The notes under the pieces: generated by a model
What the model saw: only the letters and a program-made list of their open reading frames with translations
The model's database searches: none
What the model was told of the DNA's origin: nothing
Program-made: the position numbers and the translations under genes
Assembly (NCBI GenBank): GCA_016714125.1
Contig: JADJNX010000014.1
Location: 1 to 58,038 of the forward strand
Length of the DNA: 58,038 nucleotides
DNA from: Ignavibacteriales bacterium
GTDB lineage: Bacteria; Bacteroidota; Ignavibacteria; Ignavibacteriales; Ignavibacteriaceae
Direction: 5' to 3'
Shown: piece after piece, positions 34,123 to 43,642 of the stretch
Numbering within the stretch: the stretch's first letter is position 1
Layout: every line of letters begins with the position of its first letter

Positions 34123-35310
34123 TTATCTTAACAGGTATAAATCTGTTTGCCGTTCGCTCAGCCAATCAATCCCGGTATCGGTAAGAACAACTTCTTCCTC
34201 GATTGTAACAATTCCGTGGTTTTTGACATAAAGTCGGGGCTCTATGGTGAAAACCTGATTTTTTTCGAGGGGGATGAATGGCAGATTACCATATTTTTCC
34301 CAGGCTGGGAAAAGACCCGGACCTGCATCATGCGCTACTCTGCCAACTTGATGACCCAAACCGTGTGGATATTCATCATAACCATTAGATGTGATGTGAC
34401 CACGGGCTGCAGCATCCACTTCCACTCCGGTGATACCCGGTTTCAGCGTTTCAGAAGCTTTTGTAATTGAAGTTTTTAAAACATCAAAACCGTGTTTTAC
34501 AACATCAGGGGCATCAGTTTCCTCATCACGAAGGATGTACCATGTGCGTTGAAGATCGGAGCAGTAGCCGTTGTAGTTTATACCAAAATCGATATTTATC
34601 AGGTGACCACCTTCAACTTTACGATCGGTTGGTCCGGCATGTGCACCGGCGGTGTCAGGTCCCGTAAAAACTGCGGGACAACTGTCAGCTTCCCATGCCA
34701 CCTGATAACCTCTGGTATTGGCGCGGGAGGTCATAAAAGCCGCAATTTCCTTTTCGGTTCTTCCTTTGGTTATGAACTTACCTGTTTCGTCAAAAATCTC
34801 AAGAGTGATTCTAACAGCCTCTCTCATGATTTTAAGTTCTTTTTCTGATTTTCTTCCTCTGAGTGAGGACACAATCTCTTCCGAGGAAACAAGTCTGTCA
34901 CCGTACGGTGTGCCTGCAAAATGGTCGAGCAATACCAGATAAAGACCCATCGTGAGTCCATCTGCGAGGTTCATATTCTTCGAAAAATTGACGGCAATTT
35001 TTTGCGGATCAACAGATTTTACAAACTCAAGCAATGGCTCTTTGATCGACTTTACATATCCCGTAATATCTTCAAATGTTCCCATATCTTTGAGGTTTTG
35101 AATATCGAGTGAACCCAGGATGGCTTTCCGGTGACCCTGTTTTGTGAGGATAAAAGCCGACTGCCATGTTACATTCACTCCGGCAATTGTATCAAGAACG
35201 GGATCGTGAATCGAAGCACTCTCGCGCACAAAGGTCAACCACATATCAACATCTTTTTCTTTAAGAATATCGATTGCTTGAAGTTGTTTTTCTAAAATTA
35301 TATCTTTCAT
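34123..35310 (-). CDS. M24 family aminopeptidase (Xaa-Pro peptidase-like)
   Basis: This pita-bread metallopeptidase of about 395 residues has the five metal ligands in order: LINIDFGINYNGYCSDLQRT (two Asp), YPHGLGHQVG (His), FTIEPRLYV (Glu) and VTIEEEVVL (Glu). The N-terminal 150 residues form the creatinase-type domain (DMWLTFVRESASIHDPV). The start ATG at 35310 has GGAG 9 bases before it; the frame opens at 35325. It probably removes N-terminal residues ahead of proline in the cytoplasm. It stands after phoH on the same strand. Confidence 0.92.
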   Translation of the reverse strand: MKDIILEKQLQAIDILKEKDVDMWLTFVRESASIHDPVLDTIAGVNVTWQSAFILTKQGHRKAILGSLDIQNLKDMGTFEDITGYVKSIKEPLLEFVKSVDPQKIAVNFSKNMNLADGLTMGLYLVLLDHFAGTPYGDRLVSSEEIVSSLRGRKSEKELKIMREAVRITLEIFDETGKFITKGRTEKEIAAFMTSRANTRGYQVAWEADSCPAVFTGPDTAGAHAGPTDRKVEGGHLINIDFGINYNGYCSDLQRTWYILRDEETDAPDVVKHGFDVLKTSITKASETLKPGITGVEVDAAARGHITSNGYDEYPHGLGHQVGRVAHDAGPGLFPAWEKYGNLPFIPLEKNQVFTIEPRLYVKNHGIVTIEEEVVLTDTGIDWLSERQTDLYLLR

Positions 35311-35406
35311 CTGTTTAATCTCCAATTTTAAGTGAAAAAGGGAGTCTTGAATATCAGCTAAGTCAGAATTTTATAATCTTTACCTTAACTGAAACTTTGG
35401 GCTCCT

Positions 35407-36360
35407 CTAACTGACATAATATTTTTCGTATGCATCTATGATCTCTTTAACGAGGCGATGGCGCACAACATCCGCCTTGTCAAAAAATGAAAATCCAACC
35501 CCTTCTATTCCGTTGAGAATTTCCTGGGCTTTTACGAGACCACTCACAGTTTTTGTGGGAAGGTCGATTTGGGTAACATCACCTGTGATGATAGCTCTTG
35601 ATTCGGTGCCCAGACGGGTGAGGAACATCTTCATCTGAACATCTGTGGTGTTTTGAGCCTCATCAAGAATTACAAAAGCTTTGTTAAGTGTTCTGCCCCT
35701 CATATATGCGAGAGGAATTATTTCGATAACCCCTTTTTCAAGGTAAGCTTTCACTCTCTCGGTTGGAAGCATATCCTCGAGAGCATCGTAGAGGGGACGA
35801 AGATAGGGGTCAATCTTCTCTCTGAGATCACCCGGAAGATAACCAAGTTTTTCACCGGCTTCAACTGCGGGACGGGTTAAAATGATCTTTTTAACAGTGT
35901 TCTTTTTTAAAGCAGCAACGGCAAGAGCCACTGCCATATACGTTTTACCTGTACCCGCGGGTCCTATCGCAAAACAGATATCGTTCGTTTGAGCTGTTTT
36001 TAAATAGAGCAACTGCCCGGGGGTGCGTGCTTTGATAACATCATCTTTAGTATATAAGATGATCTTGTCAAAATCTTCATCCCCTTTGGCGGGTTTTCCG
36101 TTTCTGGTGAGCTCAATTAAGAGTTTTATATCCTGCTCTTTTAACCTTCCTGAGGTGTTAACAGCATAGATCATCTCTTTAATAATTTTCTCCACTTGCT
36201 CAACTTCCTGTTGAGTACCCTTCAGAGTAAGGAGATCACCTCTGACAATAATTGCGGAATCGTAAAACTCTTCAAGAAGCCTGATGTGACTGTCGTTTGG
36301 TCCAACTAATTTTTGAAGGTCGATTCCTTCGAGAGAAATTTTCTTTTCAAACTCTGGCAT
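35407..36360 (-). CDS. phoH: PhoH-family ATPase
   Basis: The 317-residue PhoH-like protein has an N-terminal KH-like part (EKKISLEGIDLQKLVGPNDSHIRLLEEFY) and a P-loop domain with FAIGPAGTGKTYMAVALA (Walker A), LTRPAVEAGEKLGYLPGDL, LAYMRGRTLNKAFVILDEAQNTT (Walker B) and SRAIITGDVTQIDLP. PhoH proteins couple ATP to RNA handling and are often found with ybeY. No ybeY is adjacent here. It starts just after the terminator of the LysM gene. Confidence 0.95.
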   Translation of the reverse strand: MPEFEKKISLEGIDLQKLVGPNDSHIRLLEEFYDSAIIVRGDLLTLKGTQQEVEQVEKIIKEMIYAVNTSGRLKEQDIKLLIELTRNGKPAKGDEDFDKIILYTKDDVIKARTPGQLLYLKTAQTNDICFAIGPAGTGKTYMAVALAVAALKKNTVKKIILTRPAVEAGEKLGYLPGDLREKIDPYLRPLYDALEDMLPTERVKAYLEKGVIEIIPLAYMRGRTLNKAFVILDEAQNTTDVQMKMFLTRLGTESRAIITGDVTQIDLPTKTVSGLVKAQEILNGIEGVGFSFFDKADVVRHRLVKEIIDAYEKYYVS

Positions 36361-36388
36361 AAAATCCTATAAATATCGATAAAATATA

Positions 36389-36422
36389 AAAAGCCCTTAA
36401 TGCATGAGCATCAAGGGCTTTT
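36389..36422 (-). terminator. Terminator of the LysM gene
   Basis: AAAAGCCCTT (36389-36398) pairs with AAGGGCTTTT (36413-36422), with an inner ATGC/GCAT stem. T residues follow on the minus strand. It lies between the LysM gene stop and the phoH start. Confidence 0.8.
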
Positions 36423-36465
36423 GAAGAAAGTCGTCACAAAAAAGGATTAAGTAACTAACTGGTCA

Positions 36466-37158
36466 CTAAGGAGCCGGTTTGTAGTTTCTTCCCATTTTGG
36501 AAACTGTGTTGATCTCATCAGCAGTAAGGTTTGGAATAGTATAAACCTGATTTGGGTAAATCAAGTCAGGGTTGTTTCCAACTACATCCTGATTAGCTCT
36601 CCAAATTGCCGGCCAGGCAGCGCCTTTTCCATAGTATTCACTTTTGGAAGCGATGCACCATAAGCAATCACCTTTAACAACTGTGTATTTCTTTACATCA
36701 GGAACCACAATAACGTCAAGGTCTTTTTTCCATTTAGCCATTAAGTCTGGCAAATAGACATGCAATGTGTTATAAAATTCTGGAAGAGCTGAGAGCTTGT
36801 TGCTCTGAAGTTCTTTTAATTCAGCTTCTCTAGCTGAATATGGAGCTTCTCTTCTTTCAATTTTACCTTTGAGGTCGTTAACCTTCATAGCGAAGATCGA
36901 AACATCAGATTTGTTAGCGCCCAACATTTTATAGAGGTCGTCCATACAATCTTCATAGCTTTGAATTCCATCAAGCTGTTTCTGAACGTTGGCAACATCT
37001 TTGTTGAGTTGATCTACGTTAGAGCTAAGGTTGATTTCAACTGCTTTGAGTGAATCCATCTTGGCTTTATACTGATCACAACTTAAATCTCTCTGTGCAA
37101 AAAGCGAACCTGAGAGAAGTACGAAAGCGAATGCAGCAATTTTCATTGAGAATCTCAT
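36466..37158 (-). CDS. Secreted LysM-domain protein
   Basis: The 230 residues begin with a signal peptide (KIAAFAFVLLSGSLFAQ). A long coiled coil (about 25-135, KAVEINLSSNVDQLNKDVANVQKQL) precedes a C-terminal LysM domain (YTVVKGDCLWCIASKSEYYG ... AIWRANQDVVGNNPDLIYPNQVYTIP) that binds peptidoglycan. AGGAGAG lies 9 bases upstream of the ATG. It follows the coiled-coil lipoprotein gene by 15 bases. The pair probably forms an envelope-linking unit, one lipid-anchored and one wall-binding. Confidence 0.85.
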   Translation of the reverse strand: MRFSMKIAAFAFVLLSGSLFAQRDLSCDQYKAKMDSLKAVEINLSSNVDQLNKDVANVQKQLDGIQSYEDCMDDLYKMLGANKSDVSIFAMKVNDLKGKIERREAPYSAREAELKELQSNKLSALPEFYNTLHVYLPDLMAKWKKDLDVIVVPDVKKYTVVKGDCLWCIASKSEYYGKGAAWPAIWRANQDVVGNNPDLIYPNQVYTIPNLTADEINTVSKMGRNYKPAP

Positions 37159-37173
37159 CTTTTTTCTCTCCTG

Positions 37174-37431
37174 TTACTTTTGAATTTTATTTAAGTTTTT
37201 GTTTACTTCGTTCTTCAGCTGATTACATTCTTCAAGCTTTTTCTGCTTGGCTGCAATCTGTTTGTTAATATCGGCTTTTTTACCATTCAGCTGGCTGATA
37301 GTATTATGCTTCTGATTAACAGAGTTCTGAAGAGCATCTAACGCTGCATACTCTTCGTCGCTAACACTGCAGCAACCGGCGAAGAATAATGTCGATAAAC
37401 CGACTACGGCAAGCATTTTACTTAGCTTCAT
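37174..37431 (-). CDS. Small coiled-coil lipoprotein
   Basis: The 85-residue protein has a lipoprotein signal with lipobox LFFAGC (Cys 20, next residue also Cys) and then a continuous heptad helix (LDALQNSVNQKHNTISQLNGKKADINKQI). The layout resembles Lpp-type small lipoproteins. An AAGGAGAG ribosome site precedes the start. It sits directly ahead of the LysM gene in one operon, which suggests a joint role in the envelope. Confidence 0.8.
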   Translation of the reverse strand: MKLSKMLAVVGLSTLFFAGCCSVSDEEYAALDALQNSVNQKHNTISQLNGKKADINKQIAAKQKKLEECNQLKNEVNKNLNKIQK

Positions 37432-37532
37432 AGGCTTCTCTCCTTGTTTTTTTGTTGTTTAATTGTTTTTACGAAAATCAAATATGGTAAAAGTACAAAA
37501 TTTTCTACTTTCAACCAATTAATATATAGCAT

Positions 37533-38222
37533 TTAATCAAGATTTAATATGCCCAGATGGGAAAAACTTACATATTTTGTCCCTGCGATCAAGATATGGT
37601 CTAAAAGCTTGATATCAAAGAGTAAACAAGCCTCTTTTATCTTTTTTGTGATCCTTCTGTCCTCGAGACTAATGTCGGGCGACCCACTGGGATGGTTGTG
37701 ACTTATTATAATCGATTTCGCGTTATGATCCAAAGTTTTTTTAATTATTTGACGGACATCCACGAGGCTATAGTCGAGTGATCCGCTGAACATTTCTTCA
37801 ATTTTAATGATTCTGCCCCCTGCCGAAATGAAGGCAACCATAAATTTTTCAACGGGTTCGTTTTTTAAATAACGGATAAAATGTTCGGCTATCAGATCAG
37901 GTGAAGATATCTTCCCCGAAAGATAATCTTTATCTGTGGTTTGCACCCGTTTTGCTATCTCAAATAGAGCGGAAAGGGTGATGGCTTTATCGGAACCGAT
38001 GCCAACAAACTCGTTTTTGAAAAACCCATCCGTTTTGGAGGAAAGTTCGTTAAGTCCACCTGCTTTAATAATCATTTCGCGTGCGAGTTCAAGAACGGAT
38101 TTACCTTTGGTGCCGGTTCTTAAAATTATTGCAAGTAATTCAGAATCGGAAAGTGAATCAATTCCTTTATTTCTCGCTTTTTCTCTTGGCAGCTCGTCAA
38201 CGGGGTGATTTTTAATTGCCAT
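37533..38222 (-). CDS. radC: RadC family JAB-domain protein
   Basis: The complete protein of 229 residues has an N-terminal helix-hairpin-helix part (LSDSELLAIILRTGTKGKSVLELAREM) and a C-terminal JAMM metallo-domain with SIIISHNHPSGSPDISLEDRRITKKI (His-x-His and Asp) and DHILIAGTKYVSFSHLGIL. Its function in DNA metabolism remains unsettled. It is the last gene of the guaA-TPR-binding protein-radC series, 13 bases behind the preceding gene. Confidence 0.95.
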   Translation of the reverse strand: MAIKNHPVDELPREKARNKGIDSLSDSELLAIILRTGTKGKSVLELAREMIIKAGGLNELSSKTDGFFKNEFVGIGSDKAITLSALFEIAKRVQTTDKDYLSGKISSPDLIAEHFIRYLKNEPVEKFMVAFISAGGRIIKIEEMFSGSLDYSLVDVRQIIKKTLDHNAKSIIISHNHPSGSPDISLEDRRITKKIKEACLLFDIKLLDHILIAGTKYVSFSHLGILNLD

Positions 38223-38235
38223 ATTATAATAAACT

Positions 38236-39381
38236 CTAAAGTTTTAGATTAAGGAAAAGATTAAACTTGCCAAAAGTGTATTGAAGAATATTCAAAGAGT
38301 GATTCGACCTTGCCGAGTCGATAACAATCTTCCCTTTAACACCGTCGAAATCGATCCCGTTGTTCACTTCTCCCACAAAAGCCTGAATATCAAAGTTGTT
38401 CTTTCCCATATATTTCAGGAACATCGCTGTTGCGTCAAATCCATATAGTGCATTTCTGTCGAAAAGATACCCGGTAAGGGCGTAAAATTCTTTGTTTTGA
38501 GCCTGATAAACGGGCTGGGTCATGTCCAGATAAAAATCAGAATCGACGTAAATTGTACTGAGAAAGGGTGCAGGATCCCCAAAAACATCGCTAAGCAACC
38601 AATCCTGATTGCCATACACATTTTTCCCAAAGGTCAGGTCTCTTAATCTTTCATTTAAAAGATTACACTGTTTTACATCCCCCACGGGAATATAAAGTCC
38701 TTCAATCTCGTTTGATGCTTCTTCAAACTCTTCAATCAGGGTTTCAAACTTTGTGTCTTTATTATAGGCTGCTGAAAAGGTAATTTTTCCGCCAAGTTTT
38801 TCAAATTCTTCCTGGAAACTTTGTGCAAGAAGTGCAGAATAGCCCTCTTTTGTGTAGATTACTGCCATATTTGAGAGACCGTGGAAGTTTTTTGCAAAAC
38901 TTGCCATGATTTTCCCACGGGTTGAAAATGTTGGATTTGCCTGTATTACCATCGGTGAAAGGGATGGAATTGTTTCATCAGTGGCTGTGGGAGATATTAT
39001 CGGGATATTCATATCCGAAAAAACGGCGATAATGTCCCTTGAATCCTTCGTGGTGGTTGAACCGATCACTCCGATCAGATTCTTAACATTCTTCATCTCT
39101 TCTTTAATTAAGACAATCATGGAGCTGTCGCTTTGAGTGTCCCTGATCAAAAGTCCAATCTTGTTTTCACTTTTTTTGTTGTGGAGATGGACAGCATACT
39201 TAACTCCCTCAAGCACCTGATATGATCTTCTCTCAAGATAAGGCTTCCCTTTATCAGTTAAAGGAAGAAGAACAGCGATGTTGTGCGAGTTCTCTGTCTG
39301 GGCAGTGATAACCCCAATCGGGAGGATTGAGATCGAAATTATCGATATTAGAAACAGTTTAGAGATTCTTAACCAGATCAT
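38236..39381 (-). CDS. Periplasmic ligand-binding protein (type 1 fold, LivJ/LpoA-like)
   Basis: A signal peptide (LFLISIISISILPIGVITAQ) precedes a two-lobed type 1 periplasmic-binding fold: NIAVLLPLTDKGKPYLERRSYQVLEGVKYAV, IGLLIRDTQSD, LIGVIGSTTTKDSRDI, MNIPIISPTATDE and NMAVIYTKEGYSALLAQSFQEEF. No transport genes lie nearby. It overlaps the end of the TPR gene by 23 bases. The TPR-plus-binding-fold pairing is the domain order of the penicillin-binding protein activator LpoA, here split in two genes, so a cell-wall role is possible rather than amino acid uptake. This is inference. Confidence 0.8.
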   Translation of the reverse strand: MIWLRISKLFLISIISISILPIGVITAQTENSHNIAVLLPLTDKGKPYLERRSYQVLEGVKYAVHLHNKKSENKIGLLIRDTQSDSSMIVLIKEEMKNVKNLIGVIGSTTTKDSRDIIAVFSDMNIPIISPTATDETIPSLSPMVIQANPTFSTRGKIMASFAKNFHGLSNMAVIYTKEGYSALLAQSFQEEFEKLGGKITFSAAYNKDTKFETLIEEFEEASNEIEGLYIPVGDVKQCNLLNERLRDLTFGKNVYGNQDWLLSDVFGDPAPFLSTIYVDSDFYLDMTQPVYQAQNKEFYALTGYLFDRNALYGFDATAMFLKYMGKNNFDIQAFVGEVNNGIDFDGVKGKIVIDSARSNHSLNILQYTFGKFNLFLNLKL

Positions 39382-40241
39382 TGTCTCTTCTTTCCGTTAA
39401 TTCATCAAGAACATCTTTGGCTTTTTTGTTTTTTGGATCAAGTTTCAGAGCCAGTGTAACAAAGTCCTCCGCTTCGCGGTAACGATTTCTGTTCAGCAAA
39501 GTTTTACCATAAAACGCATAAATTAAAGCAGAAGGTTCATTGTTTTCAATGTATTTTTTACAGATCTCTTCCAATTTTACCGTTTCACCATTTTTCTCAT
39601 AAATCTCAACAGCCTTCTCGAAGATTTTTCTGTCATCTGCACCAAGTGCAATTGAAGTGGAAATTCTCTCGGAAGCATGAGCGTACATCCCAATTGAATT
39701 GTAATAAACAGCTTGATAAAAATAGACCTCAGGATTGGTAGGGATCAGTTTTTCCGCTTTTTCCATATATGGAATTGCCACATGTGGCTGTTTTAATTCA
39801 AAATAACACTTGGCAATATATAGATATGAATCGCCAATAAATGAGGAGGTTTTTTCAACACCTACAAAGTTTACAAGGTGATCCGCAGATTCCTGGTAAA
39901 AACCGGTGTGGAAGTAAGCCAGTCCCTTCATGAAAGAAGCTATCGGTTCGATATCGGTGGTGATATCAGCAAGTGCCTCGATCGAATCTTCCCACTTCTG
40001 ATGTTTAAAATAGAAATGCCCTGCATACAAAGATCGGTTACGATACCAAGCGCAGCTTCAATTTTATCCATTTTTCATAAATCTCAATGAGTTTAAACCA
40101 GGCGGTGTTGTCATCGGGGAAATCGTGTGTTATTGCCTGATAAAGCTGAATGGCGTGAAGCATTTTGCCACCACCTTCAAACTCATCGGCTCTTTTTAGT
40201 CTGTGTACCAGTTCAAATTCTTTGTTGTTTTTCATTCCCAT
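39359..40241 (-). pseudogene. TPR protein, one frameshift
   Basis: The N-terminal part (from ATG 40241) reads KEFELVHRLKRADEFEGGGKMLHAIQLYQAITHDFPDDNTAWFKLIEIYEK. At about 40045 the frame changes to RNRSLYAGHFYFKHQKWEDSIEAL. At least six tetratricopeptide units follow, such as AKCYFELKQPHVAIPYMEKAEKLIPTN and IYAFYGKTLLNRNRYREAEDFVTLALKLDP. There is no signal peptide, so the protein is cytoplasmic unless the start lies elsewhere. It overlaps the guaA end by 10 bases and the binding-protein start by 23, so it is part of the same transcript. Confidence 0.8.
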
Positions 40242-41770
40242 TCAATGGTTGCCGGAGGTTTTGAGCTGATGTCGTAAACGACTCTGTTAACCCCTCTTAC
40301 ATGATTAATAATTGTGTTTGAAACATCTGCCAGAAAATCGTGATCAAATCGGTACCAGTCTGCTGTCATACCGTCAACCGAAGTGACGGCTCTTAGTGCA
40401 AGTACATTTTCGTAAGTTCTCTGGTCACCCATTACACCCACGGTCTGAACCGGCAGAAGTACAGTAAATGCCTGCCAAATCTTCTCGTAGAGGTCATATT
40501 CCTTAATTTTTCCGATGTATATCTCATCAGCTTCTCTTAATATCTCAAGCCGTTCCCTCTGAACATCACCCAAAACCCTGACGGCAAGTCCGGGACCGGG
40601 GAAAGGATGCCTTTTTATAAAATCTTCCGGGATATCCAATGAAAATCCAATTTTGCGAACTTCATCTTTAAAGAGTTCTCTTAGAGGTTCAATCAGTTTT
40701 AAATTCATTGTTTCGGGCAGACCACCAACGTTATGGTGGGATTTTATAGTTACCGAAGCTCCTTTAACGGGAACCGACTCAATAACATCGGGATATAGTG
40801 TGCCTTGCACCAAAAAACCTGCATTATCGATCTTTTTAGCCTCTTTTTCGAATACTTCGATAAAAGAATGACCTATTATCTTCCTTTTCTCTTCGGGTGA
40901 GGTAACTCCCGCAAGTCGATCGAGGAAAAGATCGGATGCATCAACATGAATAATCTTCAGGCCCGTCCGTTCTTTTAACTGCTTCACAACTTTGGCTGAT
41001 TCATTTTTACGCATCAATCCGTTATCGATGTGAACACATATCAGGTTGTCACCCAGAGCTCTGTGGACAAGAACAGCAGCAACAGTTGAGTCAACACCAC
41101 CACTTAAGGCACAAATTGCAACTGAATCTCCTGCTTCTTTTTTAATTTTTTCGATGCTTTCTTCGATGAAAGCTCCCGGATTCCAGTCAGGTTTGCAACC
41201 ACAGATTGAAAAAAGGAAATTAGATAGAATTTCTTTACCATAACCGGTATGAAAAACTTCTGGATGAAACTGCACACCATATATCGGAAATTCGAGCGAT
41301 GTTATCGCACAATTTTCAGTGTTGGGGGAAGAGCCAATCTTTTTAAAACCGGTTGGGAGTGTTTTTACATGATCACCGTGACTCATCCATACAGTGGATT
41401 CAACCGGTATCCCCTCAAAAAGAGGGTTATCTTCAAGCACATGAAACGACGCTTTACCATACTCTCTTTTGTCGGATTTTTCAACAATTCCACCAAGAGT
41501 GTAAGAAATCAACTGAAGTCCGTAACAAATACCCAAAACGGGGATGCCCATTGCAAGGATTCGTTCATCAATTGCCGGTGCCCCGTCATCCTTAACCGAC
41601 ATGGGTCCTCCGGAGAGAATAATTCCCTTTGGATTAAGCTCTTTTATGGTATCGATATCGATTGTATGTGGATGGATGAGGGAGAAAACGGACAATTCTC
41701 TGACTTTTCGTGCAATAAGCTGAGTATATTGCGATCCAAAATCAATAATCAGAATTGATGAGCCGGTCAT
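40232..41770 (-). CDS. guaA: GMP synthase (glutamine-hydrolysing)
   Basis: This 512-residue enzyme aminates XMP to GMP. Its glutaminase half has ILIIDFGSQYTQLIARKVRE, MGIPVLGICYGLQLISY (catalytic Cys), GVQFHPEVFHT (His and Glu). The ATP-pyrophosphatase half has VAICALSGGVDSTVAAVLV. The C-terminal dimer domain has HPFPGPGLAVRVLGDVQRERLEILREAD and ends in PPATIEWE, the invariant GuaA terminus. It is complete and intact, starts 43 bases after the gcvH terminator and leads a four-gene run with the TPR protein. Confidence 0.98.
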   Translation of the reverse strand: MTGSSILIIDFGSQYTQLIARKVRELSVFSLIHPHTIDIDTIKELNPKGIILSGGPMSVKDDGAPAIDERILAMGIPVLGICYGLQLISYTLGGIVEKSDKREYGKASFHVLEDNPLFEGIPVESTVWMSHGDHVKTLPTGFKKIGSSPNTENCAITSLEFPIYGVQFHPEVFHTGYGKEILSNFLFSICGCKPDWNPGAFIEESIEKIKKEAGDSVAICALSGGVDSTVAAVLVHRALGDNLICVHIDNGLMRKNESAKVVKQLKERTGLKIIHVDASDLFLDRLAGVTSPEEKRKIIGHSFIEVFEKEAKKIDNAGFLVQGTLYPDVIESVPVKGASVTIKSHHNVGGLPETMNLKLIEPLRELFKDEVRKIGFSLDIPEDFIKRHPFPGPGLAVRVLGDVQRERLEILREADEIYIGKIKEYDLYEKIWQAFTVLLPVQTVGVMGDQRTYENVLALRAVTSVDGMTADWYRFDHDFLADVSNTIINHVRGVNRVVYDISSKPPATIEWE

Positions 41771-41812
41771 AGGATTCTACTTTGGTTAAGATGGTTTATG
41801 CTGGTAAAAAAC

Positions 41813-41839
41813 AGGCTGCCTCATCAATTGAAGCAGCCT
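41813..41839 (-). terminator. Terminator of gcvH
   Basis: AGGCTGC (41813-41819) pairs with GCAGCCT (41833-41839). On the minus strand the stem is followed by GTTTTTT. It lies 26 bases past the gcvH stop. Confidence 0.8.
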
Positions 41840-41864
41840 AAAAAGTTCACAATTTAAAGGAGTT

Positions 41865-42248
41865 TTAAGCCCCGGTCAATTCACCATAAGCTGCTGCATC
41901 AAGAAGTTGATCAAGATCCGCAGGATTTGACATTTCAACTTTTATCATCCAGCCTTTTTTATAGGGATCCTGATTGATAAATTCAGGTGAATCACCAAGA
42001 TCAGAATTAATCTCAACTATTTTACCCGAGCAGGGAGCATAAAGTTCACTGACGGTTTTTACAGCTTCGATTGTTCCAAAATTTTCGTTTAGATCGAGGG
42101 AATCGCCAACAGATTTGGTAATATCAACGAAAACCACATCGCCAAGCTCACCCTGAGCATACTCTGTGATGCCGATTACTCCGATATTGCCTTCAACGCT
42201 GATCCATTCATGTTCTTTGGTATATTTTAATTCTGATGGAATACTCAT
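41865..42248 (-). CDS. gcvH: Glycine cleavage system H protein
   Basis: The lipoyl carrier of 127 residues shuttles the methylamine group between the P, T and L proteins. The lipoyl Lys lies in GTIEAVKTVSELYAP; also typical are YTKEHEWISVEGNIGVIGITEYAQGELGDVVFVD and DPYKKGWMIKVEMS. The usual length is about 125. The other gcv genes are not in the window. It follows accC by 17 bases and is transcribed with the fatty-acid genes, which fits joint use of carrier/lipoyl modification. Confidence 0.97.
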   Translation of the reverse strand: MSIPSELKYTKEHEWISVEGNIGVIGITEYAQGELGDVVFVDITKSVGDSLDLNENFGTIEAVKTVSELYAPCSGKIVEINSDLGDSPEFINQDPYKKGWMIKVEMSNPADLDQLLDAAAYGELTGA

Positions 42249-42265
42249 TTTATTCTCCGGTAAAG

Positions 42266-43612
42266 TTAATTTTTGTTTCGAGGTTTAAAGTTCTCGAGGA
42301 AGGATGTGTCAAAATCCCCGGAAATAAACCTTTCGTCTTCTAATACATCAAGATGGAAAGGAATTGTTGTTTTAATCCCTTCAATAATAAACTCTCCTAA
42401 TGCTCTTTTGGCTTTTTGAATTGCTGAATTGCGGTCTTTATCCCAAACAATCAGTTTTGCAACCATTGAATCATAGTAGGGTGGAATTGAGTATGACTGA
42501 TAGATGTGTGAATCTATCCTGACACCGAGTCCTCCGGGGAAATTCAACGACTCTATTCTGCCGGGTGAAGGTCTGAAATTGTTATCAGGATCTTCAGCAT
42601 TAATTCTAAATTCAAAAGCATGACCTTTTGGTCGGTTGTTGGGCACATCAATCACTTCACCGGCTGCTGCAAGTATCTGCTGCTTAACCAGATCGGTTTC
42701 ATAAACCATCTCGGTTACGGGATGTTCAACCTGAATTCGGGTGTTCATCTCCATAAAATAGAAATTTTTATCCTTGTCGAGCAGAAACTCTATTGTCCCA
42801 ACACTTTCGTAGTTGATTGCTTTGGCAGCTTTTACCGCAGCAGCACCCATTCTGTCCCTTAACTCCTGGTCAAGTGCCGGAGAGGGAGATTCTTCAATAA
42901 GTTTTTGATGGCGGCGCTGGACCGAACAATCTCTTTCACCAAAATGGTAATGATTTCCGTGCTGATCACCAATCACCTGAATTTCAACATGACGGGGATT
43001 TAGCACAAGTTTTTCGATGTAAACATCTCCATTGCCAAATGCGGCTTCTGCTTCGGCTCTTGCTGTAACAAATGCAAGTTCAAATTCGGACCCTTCACGG
43101 ACAACTCTCATCCCCTTACCACCACCTCCGGCGGAGGCTTTGATAATCACGGGGAATCCGATTCCTTCTGCCAGCCTTTTGGCTTCAACAACATCATCCA
43201 CAATCCCTTCACTTCCGGGGATTACGGGGACATTGTTCGCCTTCATTGTGTATTTCGCCATAGCCTTATCGCCCATTGTGCGGATCATTTCGGCTGTGGG
43301 TCCAATAAATTTAATTCCTGATTCATGACAAATTTCTGAAAAATTTGCATTTTCGGCAAGAAAACCATATCCGGGATGGATTGCATCGGCACCGGTAACC
43401 ATGGTAGCAGACATAATGGTGGGCACTTTCAGGTAGCTGTTACGGCTCTCTGCAGGACCTATACAAACTGCTTCATCTGCAAAAGTGACATGAAGAGAGT
43501 TCTTGTCAGCTTCTGAATAGACTGCCACAGTCTTTATACCAAGCTCTTTACAAGCTCTGATGATTCTAAGTGCTATTTCACCACGATTGGCTATCAGTAT
43601 CTTTTTGAACAA
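42266..43612 (-). CDS. accC: Biotin carboxylase subunit of acetyl-CoA carboxylase
   Basis: This ATP-grasp enzyme carboxylates biotin on AccB. The 448 residues include FKKILIANRGEIALRIIRACKELGI, ADAIHPGYGFLAENANFSE, FPVIIKASAGGGGKGMRVV (ATP lid), RDCSVQRRHQKLIEESPSP, FYFMEMNTRIQVEHPVTE and FEFRINAEDP. It is intact and of usual length. It directly follows accB and precedes gcvH on the same strand. Confidence 0.98.
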   Translation of the reverse strand: MFKKILIANRGEIALRIIRACKELGIKTVAVYSEADKNSLHVTFADEAVCIGPAESRNSYLKVPTIMSATMVTGADAIHPGYGFLAENANFSEICHESGIKFIGPTAEMIRTMGDKAMAKYTMKANNVPVIPGSEGIVDDVVEAKRLAEGIGFPVIIKASAGGGGKGMRVVREGSEFELAFVTARAEAEAAFGNGDVYIEKLVLNPRHVEIQVIGDQHGNHYHFGERDCSVQRRHQKLIEESPSPALDQELRDRMGAAAVKAAKAINYESVGTIEFLLDKDKNFYFMEMNTRIQVEHPVTEMVYETDLVKQQILAAAGEVIDVPNNRPKGHAFEFRINAEDPDNNFRPSPGRIESLNFPGGLGVRIDSHIYQSYSIPPYYDSMVAKLIVWDKDRNSAIQKAKRALGEFIIEGIKTTIPFHLDVLEDERFISGDFDTSFLENFKPRNKN

Positions 43613-43642
43613 TAATTACCTCAGTTAATTGTGATATCCGGT

